Counted from the stretch's first letter, positions 10,837 to 22,080 are shown. The stretch is 64,000 nt of DNA from Shinisaurus crocodilurus (GCA_021292165.1 CM037883.1:9873434-9937433), one strand, 5' to 3'. Numbers and translations are program-made. Notes: generated by a model from the sequence alone, not told the origin.

Positions 10837-11443
10837 AGGGATGCATGACAACTGTATTTCAGTTTGTTTTTGACCACCAGAATGCAGAGGAGGCTGGCGG
10901 CTCCAATATCAGCAAGGCTCTGTATCCGCTCCAGAATTTATTCTGCACTTTTAAGGAGCTATCCATGGAATGACCAAAATAGGTTCAGCAGCAGCATCAC
11001 CATGGATAGCTCATTAAAAGTTTGGAGTGAAACCTGGAGCAGATACACAGCCCCGCTGACATTGGCGCCACCAGACTCCACTGCCAGAATGTATCCAGTT
11101 TGCACCTCCTGGAACCAAATGTAATCTGTGGTCAAAGTCCATACATTTCTGAGCGTGAGATGTGATTCGTGGTACAATAGTTTGAAAAAATGCATCTGCA
11201 AAGAAGAGTACTTTTGAAAAATGCGCACAAACACACTCTAATCAATGGGAGAAAAGGCTGCACATTTCAAAAAGATGCACAACTGATGCATAAATCTGGG
11301 GAAATGTTCATGAAAATGTACATTAATGTTTACGGGAAAAGATGAGGGAACGCTCTCAACCTGATATGGACATGAGTCACAATGGGCTTTGAGATGGAAT
11401 TCTCTGAGAACCTTGACAAGTTTGAATTCTGCTGATTTGCACA
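10837..11443 (+). mobile_element. Family C repeat (TAGGGATG-ended), split by a hAT MITE
   Basis: Starts TAGGGATGCATGAC. After a hAT insertion it continues with GGTCAAAGTCCATACATTTC, TACTTTTGAAAAATGCGCAC and GATATGGACATGAG, all shared in order with the copy at 61.5 kb. The 54.5-kb copy ends CACACATCCCTA, so the family appears to have inverted TAGGGATGTG ends. Its class is not established. Confidence 0.65.
10885..11083. mobile_element. hAT foldback MITE, family 3 (copy a), perfect 8-bp duplication
   Basis: Ends CAGAGGAGGCTGGCGGCTCC and GGCGCCACCAGACTCCACTG are inverted, and arms continue inward past CTATCCATGG. CCAGAATG occurs exactly on both sides (10877-10884 and 11084-11091), a perfect hAT-length target duplication. 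It sits inside family C, so it is the younger of the two. Confidence 0.92.
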
Positions 11444-11699
11444 GCAGTTATATGGCAGCTTCCTATGCTCACCAGACCAAGAAATGTAGCCAGAGCTGCT
11501 GAGTCAGCATAGTTTGAACTGGAAGAACGAGTGATCCAGAAGAAGAAGGAAGAAGGAAGGAAGGAATTGGAAGGAAAATTGGCAGAGAGAATGGATAGAA
11601 AATATAGGTGCTTATGAATACAGACATAAAGAACAGTGGACTTCATATATTAATTTGAAAGAACCAGTCAATTCTGATCAGGTTAAATCCCTGGAATCT

Positions 11700-11803
11700 T
11701 CAGGCAGGGCTGGGGAAAATCCGCTGCCAATCAGTGCAGACAAGACGGAGAGAGGGACTCAGTGTGGTCCAATGCTCTCACTCAGTATAGGGCATCTCCT
11801 TAT
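11700..11803 (+). mobile_element. tRNA-Ala-derived SINE, 3' portion
   Basis: GCTGCCAATCAGTGCAGACA, GGTCCAATGCTCTCACTCAG and TATAGGGCATCTCC align in order with the 3' half of the tRNA-Ala SINE. The head is missing. Confidence 0.6.
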
Positions 11804-12004
11804 TTATTTTATTTTATTTATTTATCTGTTTATTTATTTATATATTTAGTTATTATATTTATACCCCGCCTTTTCTCCTGCAAGGAGCCCAGGTTGGCTT
11901 ACATAATCCTCCTGCTCCTCTCAATTTTATCCTCACAACAACTCTGTGTGGTAGGTTAGGCTGAGACTGAGAGTCAGTGACTGGCCCAAAGTCACCTATG
12001 ATAC
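11804..12004 (-). mobile_element. CORE/MIR-like SINE, head missing
   Basis: The minus strand carries ATAGGTGACTTTGGGCCAGT, GTTGTTGTGAGGATAAAATT and a tail with TTATTTATTTAT on the plus strand. The tRNA head has been lost. Confidence 0.8.
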
Positions 12005-13209
12005 GCTTGCATTCATTGTTCAAAAGTAGAACTTTAAAAAACAACAATATATCAGTTTGATGTCTCTTTTAATGGGATTTTCTAGGGGTTTTTTGGTTAT
12101 TTTTTAAAATACGCATGGGAAAATATGGTTGCTTTAATAATATATTGTTACAGATGCCTGTATACAGATGTTTGGGTTGCTGGGGGTTCCCCCCTCCCTA
12201 TTTTTTCTCCTGGGTCTTTCTGACTTTTTTTTTAATTGTTTGGAATAGAATTGTATCTCATCAAAATTCATATAACACACCTTCCTTAACCAGGACACAC
12301 ACTAGCCTATATAATTGCTTTGTAAATGCATGGCAATTATTTCTTTGGAACTTTTTTTTTTAACACCCTTCCAACTCCCCCCCCCTCCATGGCACATACA
12401 ATATAAACACCATGCAGAAACTGTAAAAAGTATAAACAACCAGTTTTGCTCAGGGAAAAAAGAGAAGAAGACTGCAATTATCATTTAATCACAGTTAATT
12501 ATATGCTTAATGTACCTTGAGTAAAAATTACTGAAGCTGGGAAAAAGAATCCCACCAGACATTGCATTACAGTTACAAAACACTGTTGAATCCTTGACAG
12601 AGTATCAGATACCATACAGCAATACATTTACCCTAATGTTTCTGCCTAATTGTGCTTAGCATATCTCTAAGGAAACTTAGATCCACCTTCTTCTTTGGTG
12701 GGTGGCGGGCGGGGACTCAATTTGCAGAAAAAGTAGACAGCTCCATCTTGCAGTTCCATACTAGGAGAAGTTTTATCTAAACAGCTGGATGGAAGAGCCT
12801 GGAGTTCTTAGCCTTCTCATAGAGCTGCACCATTTTTAAGTGGAGTTTGTTTCTTGCAGTGAAAAATGCCATTACAAGGGTGTGATGGTTTAGCTGAAAG
12901 GGTTCTCCATAAAGGGTGGAAACTTTGTGAACTGTTCTCCTCTCTGGGCAAAGCATTTAGCAAAAGAGGAATTGGATGATTTGAAGTATCAAACTGTTGA
13001 TTGCCTCCTTGTCAGGCCTCAGCAAAGAACAGGCCCCAGGACCCTGAGGGAGCTGGCTGTCAATCAAAGTGGTCCAGAAGCAGGTGCATGGCTCGGAAGA
13101 GTCATGAGTGGAGTCTCAGAGCAGCAAACAAGGATTAGAGAGGATGAAGGTGGCTACGTAGTCAAAGCCAGGCAAGGGTCAAGATCAATTGACTTAGAAA
13201 GAAGGTGAG
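12005..13209. other. No gene recognised; AT-rich
   Basis: T- and C-runs occur near 12227 and 12379. The 93-codon frame at 12927-13208 has no recognisable domain. Confidence 0.4.
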
Positions 13210-13690
13210 TAAGGGGAGACGTGATAGATGTGTACAAAACTATGAATGGTGTAGAGAAGGTGGATAGGGAGACATTTTTCTCCCTCTCTCATAATACTAA
13301 AACCCAATGGGGTCATCCCATGAAGCTGATTGGTGGGAGATTCAGGACAAATCAAAGGAAGGACTTCTTCACAAAGTGCATAAATAAACTATGGAATTCA
13401 CTTCCACAAGATGTAGTGATGGCCACCAATTTCGAGGGCTTTAAAAGGGGATTGGATAAATTCACCGAGGAGAAGGCTATCAATAGCTACTAGTCCTGAT
13501 GGCTACATGCTACCTCCAGTATCAGAGGAAGTATGTCTACATACACCAATTCCTGGAGAACATGGGAGGGTGCTGGGTTGCACTCATGGGGGTTTCCCAT
13601 GGGCAACTCGTTGGCCACTGTGTGAACAGCATGCTGGACTAGATGGACCCTTGATCTGATCCAGCATGGCTCTTCTTATGCTCTTATGAT
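13210..13690 (+). pseudogene. CR1-like LINE 3' fragment with ORF C-terminus
   Basis: The plus frame at 13221-13493 (about 90 codons) reads through GGRFRTNQRKDFFTK and NKLWNSLPQDVVMATNFEGF, then GLDKFTEEKAINS and a stop. That is the C-terminal end of a CR1-type reverse-transcriptase ORF. The downstream UTR ends GCTCTTCTTATGCTCTTATG. The start is 5'-truncated, as is usual for target-primed insertion, so no function remains. Confidence 0.75.
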
Positions 13691-13837
13691 TGCAGAATTG
13701 CATTGCAAAGTACAGAAAAGTGCAAATATTGTGGTATAACTGCATTTCAGTTGCAATACTCATTCACCTGGTGTGAATTAGGGATGTTTGAATTAAAAAT
13801 GTGAACAATTTTCTCTCCCATCCCCAGGTGAGACTAT

Positions 13838-14046
13838 TGATCTATGTAGCCCAGTATTGTCTCTGGTAGGAGGTGGTGTGGAAAGATGTTTCTGTGCCTG
13901 AGATCCTGGCTCTCCAGGGCCTCAGTCACAAAAACGTATTTCTCATCACCTGCTACCAGATCTTTTAAACTGAAGATAAGCAGGGATGGAACTAGGGACC
14001 TTCCGCACGCAAAAATGTGCTCGACCACTATTCTTTGGTCTCTCCC
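13838..14046 (-). mobile_element. tRNA-Ala-derived SINE, diverged
   Basis: The plus strand shows GTAGCCCAGTATTGTC at one end and GGGACCTTCC plus a degraded tRNA-like head at the other, in the order of the family read in reverse. Confidence 0.55.
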
Positions 14047-14100
14047 TAAACATGTATGATGAATGTGCATTCTTCAGCCAGTCCAAACAGAGTAATTTGC

Positions 14101-14800
14101 ACTCTGTTTGCACTACAATGCACTCTACATGGGGCTGCCCTTGAAAACTGTTCAGAAGCTGCAGCTTGTGCAAAATGCAGCAGCTGGATTAATACCAGGG
14201 ATCAGAAGGTCTGAACACATAACAGAAATTCTGGCCCACTTGCATTGGCTGCCTGTATGTTCCCAAGCCCAATTCAAGGAGCTGGTTTTAACCTATAATG
14301 CTTTACATGGCTCAGGACAGCAATGCCTGAAGGAGCATCTCTTCCTGACCTAAACCTACCCGGAAACTAAGATCAACATCAGAGTCCTTCCTCCGACTGC
14401 CTCTTCTGTGGGAGGCTCAGAAGGTGGCAACAAGGAAGAGGGCATTCTCGGTGGTGCCCCCCCCCCATTATGGAATGCTTTCCTGATTGAAGTCTGTCTG
14501 GCATCAACACTGTCTGTCATCTTTTTGAGGCCAGGTTAAAACTGTCCTCCACTCCCAGGCATTTGATGGCATATAATGGGGCATTCATGACAGTTGTTTC
14601 TACAGTTTCAGTATCTTATTTTACCTGTTTTTAGCTCTTTAAATTGTTTTAAATTTTGTATGTTAGAGATTTTATATTCTGTTTTTATTGTCTTGTATTG
14701 TGGTGTTATTGCTGTGAACCACCCAGAGAGCTTCGACTGTCGGGTGGGATATTAATTAAATGAAATGGAATGAAATAAATAATGAAATAATGAAATTAAA
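14101..14800 (+). pseudogene. L2-like LINE 3' fragment
   Basis: The frame at 14108-14353 encodes YMGLPLKTVQKLQLVQNAAA and ITEILAHLHWLPV, the C-terminal part of an L2 reverse transcriptase. It is followed by the L2 3' UTR and tail (ACCACCCAGAGAGCTTCGAC, then GGATATTAATTAAATG). The 5' part is missing. Confidence 0.85.
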
Positions 14801-15398
14801 TTCACATGAGTAGGGAGCAGGGAAACCAACCTGCAAAATAAACCCTGCAAACAAGTATACACCAACAATCCTCAGTTCGAGTGTTTTGTTCCCTGTGCAG
14901 CAATGCGGATCTTGACTCACCCCCCGCTCCAAAAACAGCAAGAACAACAACTATGTATCATTAGAATTTGATAACATATATTTCAAGGCACCTGAACAAG
15001 CCTGCAAGAGGGATTTTGTTACTCATTTATCTCAAAAATACATGTGCATGCAAAGATGAGTTGAACAGCGTGACACAGCATTGGGAAAAATAATCCTCCC
15101 ATTGTACACATAAGTCTGCTCAATAATAATAACATGAGAAGAAAATCTAAGATTGAGGTGGTTACACTCAAGAGCCAGAGGGAGAGAGAGGGAGGAGGAT
15201 TTATGCTATCAAGGCTCTGTGCTTCAGGTGGCCATCGCTTGACCTTCTGAAATCAGCTGCGTGTTGAAGAGGATGTTGCGACTTTAGAAGGGCCCAGAGG
15301 GATGATGCCACCAGGTGGCTGTTGAGGCTGCTTGGGTATTGCAGATATTGCAGAGTACAGTGGGAAATGTCCATGACCTAAGGAAGAGCATTCAAGAG
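14801..15398. other. No gene recognised
   Basis: No repeat or coding feature assigned; a GA-rich patch lies near 15175-15200. Confidence 0.45.
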
Positions 15399-15410
15399 TC
15401 ATAGGAACAT

Positions 15411-15560
15411 AGATTTCATAGATAGAGTTGGAAGGAGCCTACAAGGCTATCGAGTCCAACCCCCTGCTCAATGCAGGAAACTAGAGGAGGGGTCTCCCAT
15501 CCAAGTAATAACCAGGCTTGACCCTGCTTAGCTTTCCACGCTCAGACAAGCTGAGCCAGC
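15411..15560 (-). mobile_element. 5S rRNA-derived SINE, copy 3 (nested, head shortened)
   Basis: Contains the CR1-like tail (AGATAGAGTTGGAAGGAGCC on the plus strand) and the 5S-like block CCCTGCTTAGCTTTCCACGC. The 5' end GCCTGTGGCTTATGC is missing, so the copy is 5'-truncated. Confidence 0.8.
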
Positions 15561-15618
15561 ATCAGAAGCTACCTCTAAACTGAGTCAGTCAGACCATTGG
15601 TCCATCTATTGGCAACAC

Positions 15619-15760
15619 TCACTTCTAATGAGCTGTCCATGGTGCTGAACCTAGTTTGAGCTAGCATTCAGCACCATGGATAGCTGCTTTTAAAATTCAG
15701 AGTAAAACCCAGTGTGAATACACCCACCGGCTCACTGACATTGGAGCCATGATCAGCTTC
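15619..15760. mobile_element. hAT foldback MITE, family 3 (copy b), truncated
   Basis: GAGCTGTCCATGGTGCTGAA pairs with TTCAGCACCATGGATAGCTG, and the right end CTGACATTGGAGCCATGATC matches family 3. The outer left arm is missing. It lies within the tRNA-Ala SINE. Confidence 0.7.
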
Positions 15761-15882
15761 CACTGGCAGCAGCTTTCTAGTGTTTCAGGCAGTTTTTTTC
15801 CTGCCCTACCTGAAGATGCCCTGGATTGAGCCTGGGACCTTCTGTATGCAAAGGTTGTGCTCTACCACTGAACCACGACCCT

Positions 15883-17025
15883 TACGGCGATAATTTAATG
15901 AGCAAGGTGCTCTTGTGATGAGTGACTGGTGCTTCTAAGGCCAGCCAAACCGCCATGCGGTAATATATCCCGAAATGTCTTCTTAATGCAATGCACCATA
16001 TCCAGATATCAATGACGCCTTACGTAAACAGCAGTACTACTTAATGCCAACTGCCAGATTAGTTCACTGTTTTGATGGGTCCCCCAGACAACTGAGCGAA
16101 TGCAGACACGATATCCATGTATTAGTGATGGATTTGGGGCAGGGGTGGTGGTAGTGGAGAAATCAGTCATTTCCATTATTCACAAAAAGCTTTAGTGACA
16201 AAAACTCATTTTCCGGGCATGAGCATGTCTTAATCCCAGTAGATATGGCAGAATACATACTTTTCCAGCCTATGTGTCTGTCTATGTGTCTGTCTTTCGG
16301 TGTCATAGCTCCAAGACCATGACACCTGAAACTGAAGGGGAACCTAGCTGTGTGCACTTCCGGGTTATTTTGTTTTGTTTTTAAATTGCATTAATTAATT
16401 TATATGTGCCTGTGTGTTTGAAGTCTGAAGTAACATCTTCAGTCACTGGTTAGCAGACTCCCTAACCAGCACATAGGTTTGCAGTCCGTACAGTTTGAGG
16501 CCAGGGTAGATCATTAGGCAGAGGGACAGAGTTATGGACCTGCCCGCTCCTCCTGCTGTGGGGCAGCCCCCTCTCGGGGGCATGCAGTGGAGAGACCCCT
16601 CCCATAAAGGGCTGTAAGGGTGCACCAATGCAGCAGCTAAGCCTAGCAGTGCCAGCAGGCATGACTTCACTCAGACAAGGCGAGAAAAAGGTGCCCAACT
16701 CTGACAACCCTGACAACTGGGTAAGTTTCCTTGAAGACTTACCTGTGTCAAGCTAAGGACTATTCCAGTCTGTGTGTGAAGCTGGGTCCATTTGTTAGTG
16801 CTGCGTCACATTTCTGTATCAAATCCAAGAGAAAAGGCATACAATGAGTGTGCAAAGCCCTATATTGGGGGGGGGGGGTGATTGCCTGAGCAAGTAAAAG
16901 GTGTATTCTATTGGTAGTGTTAGTGGGAGGACAACCAAGCCCTCCAAACTCACAAAACCTCCCAGAAGACTTGCAGCTAATACATGAACATTAAAACTCA
17001 GTCACTGCAGCTATCCGGAGTTAGG
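15883..17025. other. No gene recognised
   Basis: A short CTCTCGGGGG palindrome near 16570 and a G homopolymer at about 16867-16876 are the only notable points. The two overlapping minus frames at 16443-16716 have no motif. Confidence 0.4.
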
Positions 17026-17226
17026 GGAAGGGTATCATTTGATAGCATTACACATTCTTTGCATGCAGGAGGCCCCGTGTCCAATCCCCAGTGCCAGGTA
17101 GGGCGGGAAACATATCCAAGTAAGGCTGGAAAAGGCCCCTGTCTGAGGTACTGGGGAGCTGCAGCCAGTCATTCCTGAGCTAGAAACCAGTGGTCTGCCT
17201 CAGTGCAAGGCAGCTTCCCATCTCAT
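17026..17226 (+). mobile_element. tRNA-Ala-derived SINE
   Basis: CTTTGCATGCAGGAGGCCCC and GTCCAATCCCCAGTGCC keep the anticodon-arm and B-box-like words, followed by CCCCTGTCTGAGGTACTGG and AAGGCAGCTTCCCATC. Confidence 0.8.
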
Positions 17227-17385
17227 CAGCTGAGGCCAGCATGCATGCACTAGCCATGGGCCTAGGTGAGGAGACAGAGACTCAGATATATTAAGCTGCA
17301 AGGGGCATTTCCCCCCACCCTACCGAGCTGCTTCCTATGATCATTTTCTCCAGAAGTGGTGGTACGGTTACCCAGTCTCAGGGTT

Positions 17386-17824
17386 TTAGCCACTGTCAGA
17401 GAACTTGGAGGCTCCCAATCATCCAGTGCAGAGCGGGAGTAGTAGTAGAGGTGATCTTCACCTCCACGCTCCTCCCACTCTGCATTTTCACTAGATGGCC
17501 ATATTCAGCCATCCAGCAACAGCATCTCAAAAGGGGAGGGAAGGAGGCTGGAGTGGCTTCTGGATACCTCATATCCTGGCTACTCCAGTCTCCTCCCCTC
17601 TTCACCACCCTCTCTGCCCTCTTTAACCCCTCTCCAAGATCACTTTCCCAACCTCAGAGAGCAGCGGGTGCTGTTCTTTCTATGCCAGGTGTGAGAGGGA
17701 GGGAAGGGGGGTTGGAACTATGATTCCCAGCTCTGAGGTCAGAATGCTGCCTCCAAGCGTGGAGCTGGGAATCCAAACTACCCTATGGCCCCTCAGACAA
17801 TATCTAGGGGCCATAGCATTGCTC
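17386..17824 (+). mobile_element. Family A element
   Basis: Contains CATCCAGTGCAGAGCGGGAG, a CTCCTCCC-rich centre and, near the end, GAGCTGGGAATCCAAAC, CTATGGCCCCTCAGAC and TAGGGGCCATAGCATTGC, in the same order as the 8.2-kb copy. Confidence 0.6.
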
Positions 17825-18010
17825 CCTCCAAACAGTAAAAACAGGAAAGCTTCAGCAACTACACATTTTAACAGGCTGAACTGAAGAGATGCATCTTCAC
17901 ACCCTTTCTAAAGGTCAAGAGAGTGGAGGCTGATCATAGTTCTGGAGGGAGCACATACCATAGCATGGGGCAACACATGAGGAAGTCCTTTCATGAATGC
18001 CCAACAAGTG

Positions 18011-18224
18011 TGCCAGTGGGGTGGGGTGGTTAGAGTGTTGGACTGAAACTCAGGAGTTCTAGTCCCCACTTGGCCATGAAGCTCACTGGGTGACTTTGGG
18101 CCAGTCACTGACTCTCAGCCTAAACTACCTCACAGGGTTGTTGTGAGGATAAAATGAGGGGAGGGGATTATGTAAGCTGCCTTGGGTTCCTTTCAGGAAA
18201 AAAGGTAGTGTATAAATATAATAA

Positions 18225-18255
<31 letters not shown>

Positions 18256-18258
18256 ATA
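18011..18258 (+). mobile_element. CORE/MIR-like SINE
   Basis: Head GGTGGTTAGAGTGTTGGACT and GAGTTCTAGTCCCC, body GTGACTTTGGGCCAGTCACT and GGTTGTTGTGAGGATAAAAT, and a TATAATAAATAAATAAA tail. Confidence 0.9.
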
Positions 18259-18440
18259 GGCCCTCTCTGAGGAATCATGCCCTCAAAAGGGTCTCTTCTG
18301 TAGATCTTAATGGCCAGGCAGGTTCTTAGCAAGACAGTTGACCCCTTAGATAGCCAGGTCCTAAGCCGTTCAGGGCATTAAAGGTCAAAAACTAACACTT
18401 GGCAACCAGTGCAGGTCTTTCAGGCCCCAATACGATGTAC
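18259..18440 (-). mobile_element. L2-like LINE fragment
   Basis: CTAAGCCGTTCAGGGCATTA, AAAGGTCAAAAACTAACACT and TTGGCAACCAGTGCAGGTC are the reverse complement of L2 coding words also seen at 48.5 kb. No open frame remains. Confidence 0.6.
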
Positions 18441-18454
18441 TGGTTGGCAGCTGA

Positions 18455-18560
18455 TGGATTTTGAATTGTCCCCTTTAAATTGCTTTGATTGCTATTTTTT
18501 ACTGCTTATATTATAAGCTGCCTTGGAAATGGTTGATTTGGAAATGAATAAAATAAATAT
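18455..18560 (+). mobile_element. L2-like LINE 3' tail
   Basis: TTATAAGCTGCCTTGGAAAT followed by AATGAATAAAATAAAT is an L2 3' end in the opposite direction to the previous piece. Confidence 0.5.
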
Positions 18561-19511
18561 ACAAGCAAATAGGGTGCTAACTATAAACTAACGGACACAA
18601 CTATAAATAATGTTATCATTATTATTATTTTCTTAATAGTGGTACAAGGTGTAGAGGCAGGGCCCAGAGTAAATAATAATTTAAAAAATCATCATATGTT
18701 TGCATTTAACTGTATTAAAGAGAAACAGAAAGGGGGAGGGTGATGGTAAGCCTCCTTGTAGACACACTTGAGCCAAAAGACAGTGCAGATACATTTTCAT
18801 AAATAAATAAGAAAACACAACAAGGCATTTGTTCGTGTAGGCAAATCACATTCGGCATACACAATATGGCGACATGAGAAGGCATGTTGTTCAACGGCAA
18901 CTCATGCCAAAGATTTTGAGAGAGGGAGCGAACGAGATCTTAAAGTTGGCCTCGTGGTGGGAAAACAGCATGAAGCAGCGAGATAAATTTAAATCCATCG
19001 CAAATGCAGATCATCTCATCAGGGTTTTATTTATTCATATCCCAGAGCCAGAAAATGGAAGGTAGAATTATGAGGATGGGGGTTATTGGTTGCATTCTTG
19101 AAAGTGTTTAATATTGTCCCCTCCCTCCCAAATAAATGTATCCAAGAGGTGATGATTAGACTCAACGGGAATGGAGGTGATCTCTACAGCTTGTACAGCC
19201 TAGAATTTTAAAAATCTGCAACATCATTGAGACGGAGTGTCAAGTTTTACTGCACTCTCTGCTATGATTACCTTGCTGTGGGGATGTCTTTCATATCCAG
19301 ATCTCTAGATTAAAATGTAAAGCTTTTTTTTTTGGTCACTGTTACAGGAAGTGGAGGAACCATGATGATACGACATATTTATAACTGTTCTGTTTGTTAC
19401 TCTTTTTTCTTCTTCTCTCATTTTTTGGGGGGTGGGGGCTCATGATAAATTCAATATATAGTTTAAACATCTATGTAATTTATTGGGAATTTGGTCTCGC
19501 AGAGCTTAGTA
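18561..19511. other. No gene or clear repeat recognised
   Basis: A short ATT repeat occurs near 18617-18630. No coding support. Confidence 0.45.
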
Positions 19512-19763
19512 CAGTAATGCCTTGGATTGCAAGTAACTTGGTTTGAGAGTGTTTTGCAAGACAAGCAATTTTTTAAATATTTATTTAATTTTTTTTTACT
19601 TGATATACAAGCGACGTCTTGCAATACAAGTACTGTAGTACGGCTTAATTTAAAAATCTCTGTTCAATTTTTTTTGGGGGGGGATTTCATTTTGATATAA
19701 GAGTGTTTTGGATTACAAGCATGTTTCTGGAATGAATTATGCTCTCAATCCAAGGCATGACTG
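19512..19763. mobile_element. Tigger/pogo-like MITE with TA target
   Basis: Left end CAGTAATGCCTTGGATTGC and right end CAATCCAAGGCATGACTG are near-perfect inverse copies, and TA lies immediately outside both (19510-19511 and 19764-19765). The inverted TTTGAGAGTGTTTTGCAAG words continue inward. TA duplication and ends of this type fit Tc1/mariner, pogo-like elements. No transposase is present. Confidence 0.85.
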
Positions 19764-19945
19764 TATTATATATTAGCCTAGATCAGACGTTACTTTGTCT
19801 TCTTTGGGATATAGATTACAGAGAAATAGCCATGTTTAAAGGCTAACAGTTTTACATTTGCATTTCCTACACATGTTTACTCAGAAGTGAGCCATGCTGT
19901 GATCAATGGGGCTTACTCTCGGGAAATGGGGCTCAGTCTCAGATA

Positions 19946-20115
19946 GGGAACCAGTGTGGTGTGGTGATTAGTGTCCCCACTCTGCCACTGGGTGACTTTG
20001 GGCCAGTCACTACGCCTGCAGGGTTGTTGTGAGGATAAAATGGAGAGGAGGAGGAGGATCATGTACCCTACCTTAGGCTCCTTGGAGGAAAGATGGGGAT
20101 ATAAATGCAATAAAT
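19946..20115 (+). mobile_element. CORE/MIR-like SINE, internal deletion
   Basis: GTGTGGTGTGGTGATTAGTG joins directly to CCACTGGGTGACTTTGGGC, so part of the tRNA/CORE junction is gone. The GGTTGTTGTGAGGATAAAAT block and GGATATAAATGCAATAAATA tail remain. Confidence 0.8.
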
Positions 20116-20119
20116 ACCT

Positions 20120-20177
<58 letters not shown>
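20120..20177. repeat. (TAA)n(CAA)n compound microsatellite
   Basis: TAA units change to CAA units at the SINE tail. Confidence 0.95.
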
Positions 20178-20180
<3 letters not shown>

Positions 20181-20187
20181 CTAAGAT

Positions 20188-20319
20188 TTCAGCCATGCAG
20201 TATAGTCCTAAATATGTTTACTCAGAAGTAAGGCCTTTTGATTTCAATGTAGATTTTCTCTTAGGCTGCATTCTTAAGCACACTTACTCGGTTGTGTAAG
20301 TCCCATTGAACTTGTTTTA
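20188..20319. mobile_element. Palindromic MITE, family D
   Basis: TATGTTTACTCAGAAGTAAG and ACACTTACTCGGTTGTGTAA are opposite arms, with AGTCCCATTGAACTTG at the end. A relative lies at 30060-30149, and a half copy may lie at about 19866-19920. Confidence 0.55.
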
Positions 20320-20466
20320 TTTATTTCAGTTTGGGATGTCATTAACTGCTGTTTAATATGATTGTATTTTACAGTAGTTTATTAATTTATTTTTATTCTT
20401 TTATGTAAGCTGCATTAAGAGGGCTTGGCCCTAAAAGGTGGCTGATAAACATTTTAAATAAATAAG
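20320..20466 (+). mobile_element. L2-like LINE 3' tail
   Basis: TGTAAGCTGCATTAAGAGGG and AAAAGGTGGCTGATAAAC followed by TTTAAATAAATAAG form an L2-type 3' end. Confidence 0.55.
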
Positions 20467-20467
20467 T

Positions 20468-20878
20468 ACTAAAGTCCTATGAGGATCGGTTGAAAGAGAC
20501 GGCTATGTTTTGCTTGAAGAAGAGCACATTAAGGGGAGATGTGAGAGCTGTTCTCAAATATCTGAAGGGCTGCCAAGCAGGAGAGGGAGCCGACTTGCTC
20601 TCTGTTGCTCCAGGGCCCGGGACTAGAACTAATGAGTGGAAATTGCAGGGAAGCAGATTTTGGCTAAACTTTAGGAGAAATGTTCTAAAGGTAAGAGCTT
20701 TTTGACCGTGGAACAGACCTGCTTTGGAAGGTGGTGGGCTCTCCTGTCCTGGAGGTATATAAGCAGAGGCTGGGCAACCATCTGTCAGGGATGCTGCAGT
20801 TGCAGTCCTGCATTGTAGAGTCTGCATTGAGCAAAGTAGGGGTTGGAATAAATAATTTCCAAGTACCCTTCCAAGGTC
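20468..20878 (+). mobile_element. CR1-like LINE 3' fragment
   Basis: AGGGGAGATGTGAGAGCTGT, GGAAGCAGATTTTGGCTAAA and GTTGGAATAAATAATTTCC with CCCTTCCAAGGTC give the order of a CR1-type ORF end and 3' UTR. A partial peptide is GDVRAVLKYLKG. The frame is broken. Confidence 0.65.
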
Positions 20879-21015
20879 AGTGGGTTGGATCCAGACTTAG
20901 TCAAGCTTAGAGTAGAACCATTTAAATCAATGGGGAAGGATAGTCATGACTAAATTAAGCCCCATTGATTTTAATGGATCTACTCTAAGCATGGATAAGA
21001 CTGGGTCCAACCCAG
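20878..21015. mobile_element. Palindromic MITE, family E
   Basis: The left arm TGGGTTGGATCCAGACTTAG and right arm TAAGACTGGGTCCAACCCA are inverse copies with GCTTAGAGTAGA inside each. The loop centre is ATGACTAAATTAAG. Confidence 0.8.
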
Positions 21016-21039
21016 TGATTCTATCTATTTCATGTTCTA

Positions 21040-21240
21040 TTTGAATGTTCCATCTAAAACATTTTTATTCTGCATTTTTCAGAAGGCAGGTGTCCCAGTG
21101 TGGCTTGCATGAGATCAATTAAAAAAAAAAAAAAAAAGATAGTCCCTGCTCGCAGGCTTATGATCTAAAACACAACACAGAAGGAAAAGCAGATGAGGAG
21201 GGCAGAGAAAAGGAAAACAACAACAACAAGCAAAGTCAGG
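21040..21240 (-). mobile_element. CR1/L2-like LINE 3' tail
   Basis: GATAGTCCCTGCTCGCAGGC and TTATGATCTAAAACAC on the plus strand are the reverse of GATTGTAAGCCTGCGGGCAG at 32.1 kb. An A run lies at about 21120-21137. Confidence 0.55.
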
Positions 21241-22080
21241 TACCAATTCTTAAAAGTTACATAGTAGTTCTAAGAATGATCAGCTGGAATGGAAACAGTT
21301 CAGGTAGAGTGAGGGATTACACAACTGTAGGATTACACTATGAGTGCGTGGGGGGGGCATGTGCACATGTGTCTACTATGTTTCGTTTTTTTAAAAAAAA
21401 AACATTCTCGGTGAAGGCACATGCTTAGCACTTGTGCTTCATTTCGGAGCTTCCTCAGTTGGATGCTGTATTCGCGTCCACTCAGAATCATTTTCCATTT
21501 CTCACTGATTAGCATACACTGGGCTCAGCATCAAGGCCATTGGCTGTCTGTTTTTCTACATGAGTATACAGATCTCTTCTACCCATACACATGAATGAAT
21601 TTAGCTGCATAATAACATTATCTCCGAGCTTCAATGTTTCAGAATCCACAGCAAAGGAAGTGATGATGTAATAAGGTTGCTGCAGCACAATGGAGCAGAA
21701 GGGGAAACTGCACATGTGTGCACCAGAAGCAGTGACAGGACAAACTCCTCCTGTCTCAATTCAGAACTGGGCTCAGCAAATGGAGGTATCCCCCATCCAT
21801 CACATTCACAATATAGTTTTCAATTCCAAAATTGGTATCATTGGTGATATCACCACCAGTGATATCACTGGAAATGTGATGGTGTCTGAATGCTTCCCAG
21901 AATATCCCTTACAGCAGCTTCCATATGCTCAGCACTGTCTCAGGACATGTCATTCCAAGGAACTTGGTGTTCTTCTGAAGGACCTGGGGCCCCTAGGAAA
22001 ATTACATACTAAGGACCTAGGGACCTAGGAAAATTAAATTTCCCAGGTTCCCTGGAGGCCCAAGAGTGCACCTGCAGCAT
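21241..22080. other. No gene recognised
   Basis: A short inverted GTGATATCAC motif recurs near 21844-21868. No coding evidence in the 112-codon plus frame. Confidence 0.4.

Larger units (their letters stand above)
15399..15882 (-). mobile_element. tRNA-Ala-derived SINE carrying two nested insertions
   Basis: Pieces at 15399-15410, 15561-15618 and 15761-15882 are in register with the intact family (CATAGGAACAT, then CTGAGTCAGTCAGACCATTGG, then GGCAGCAGCTTTCTAGTG to CTCTACCACTGAACC). Between them lie a 5S SINE and a hAT foldback. Confidence 0.8.
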
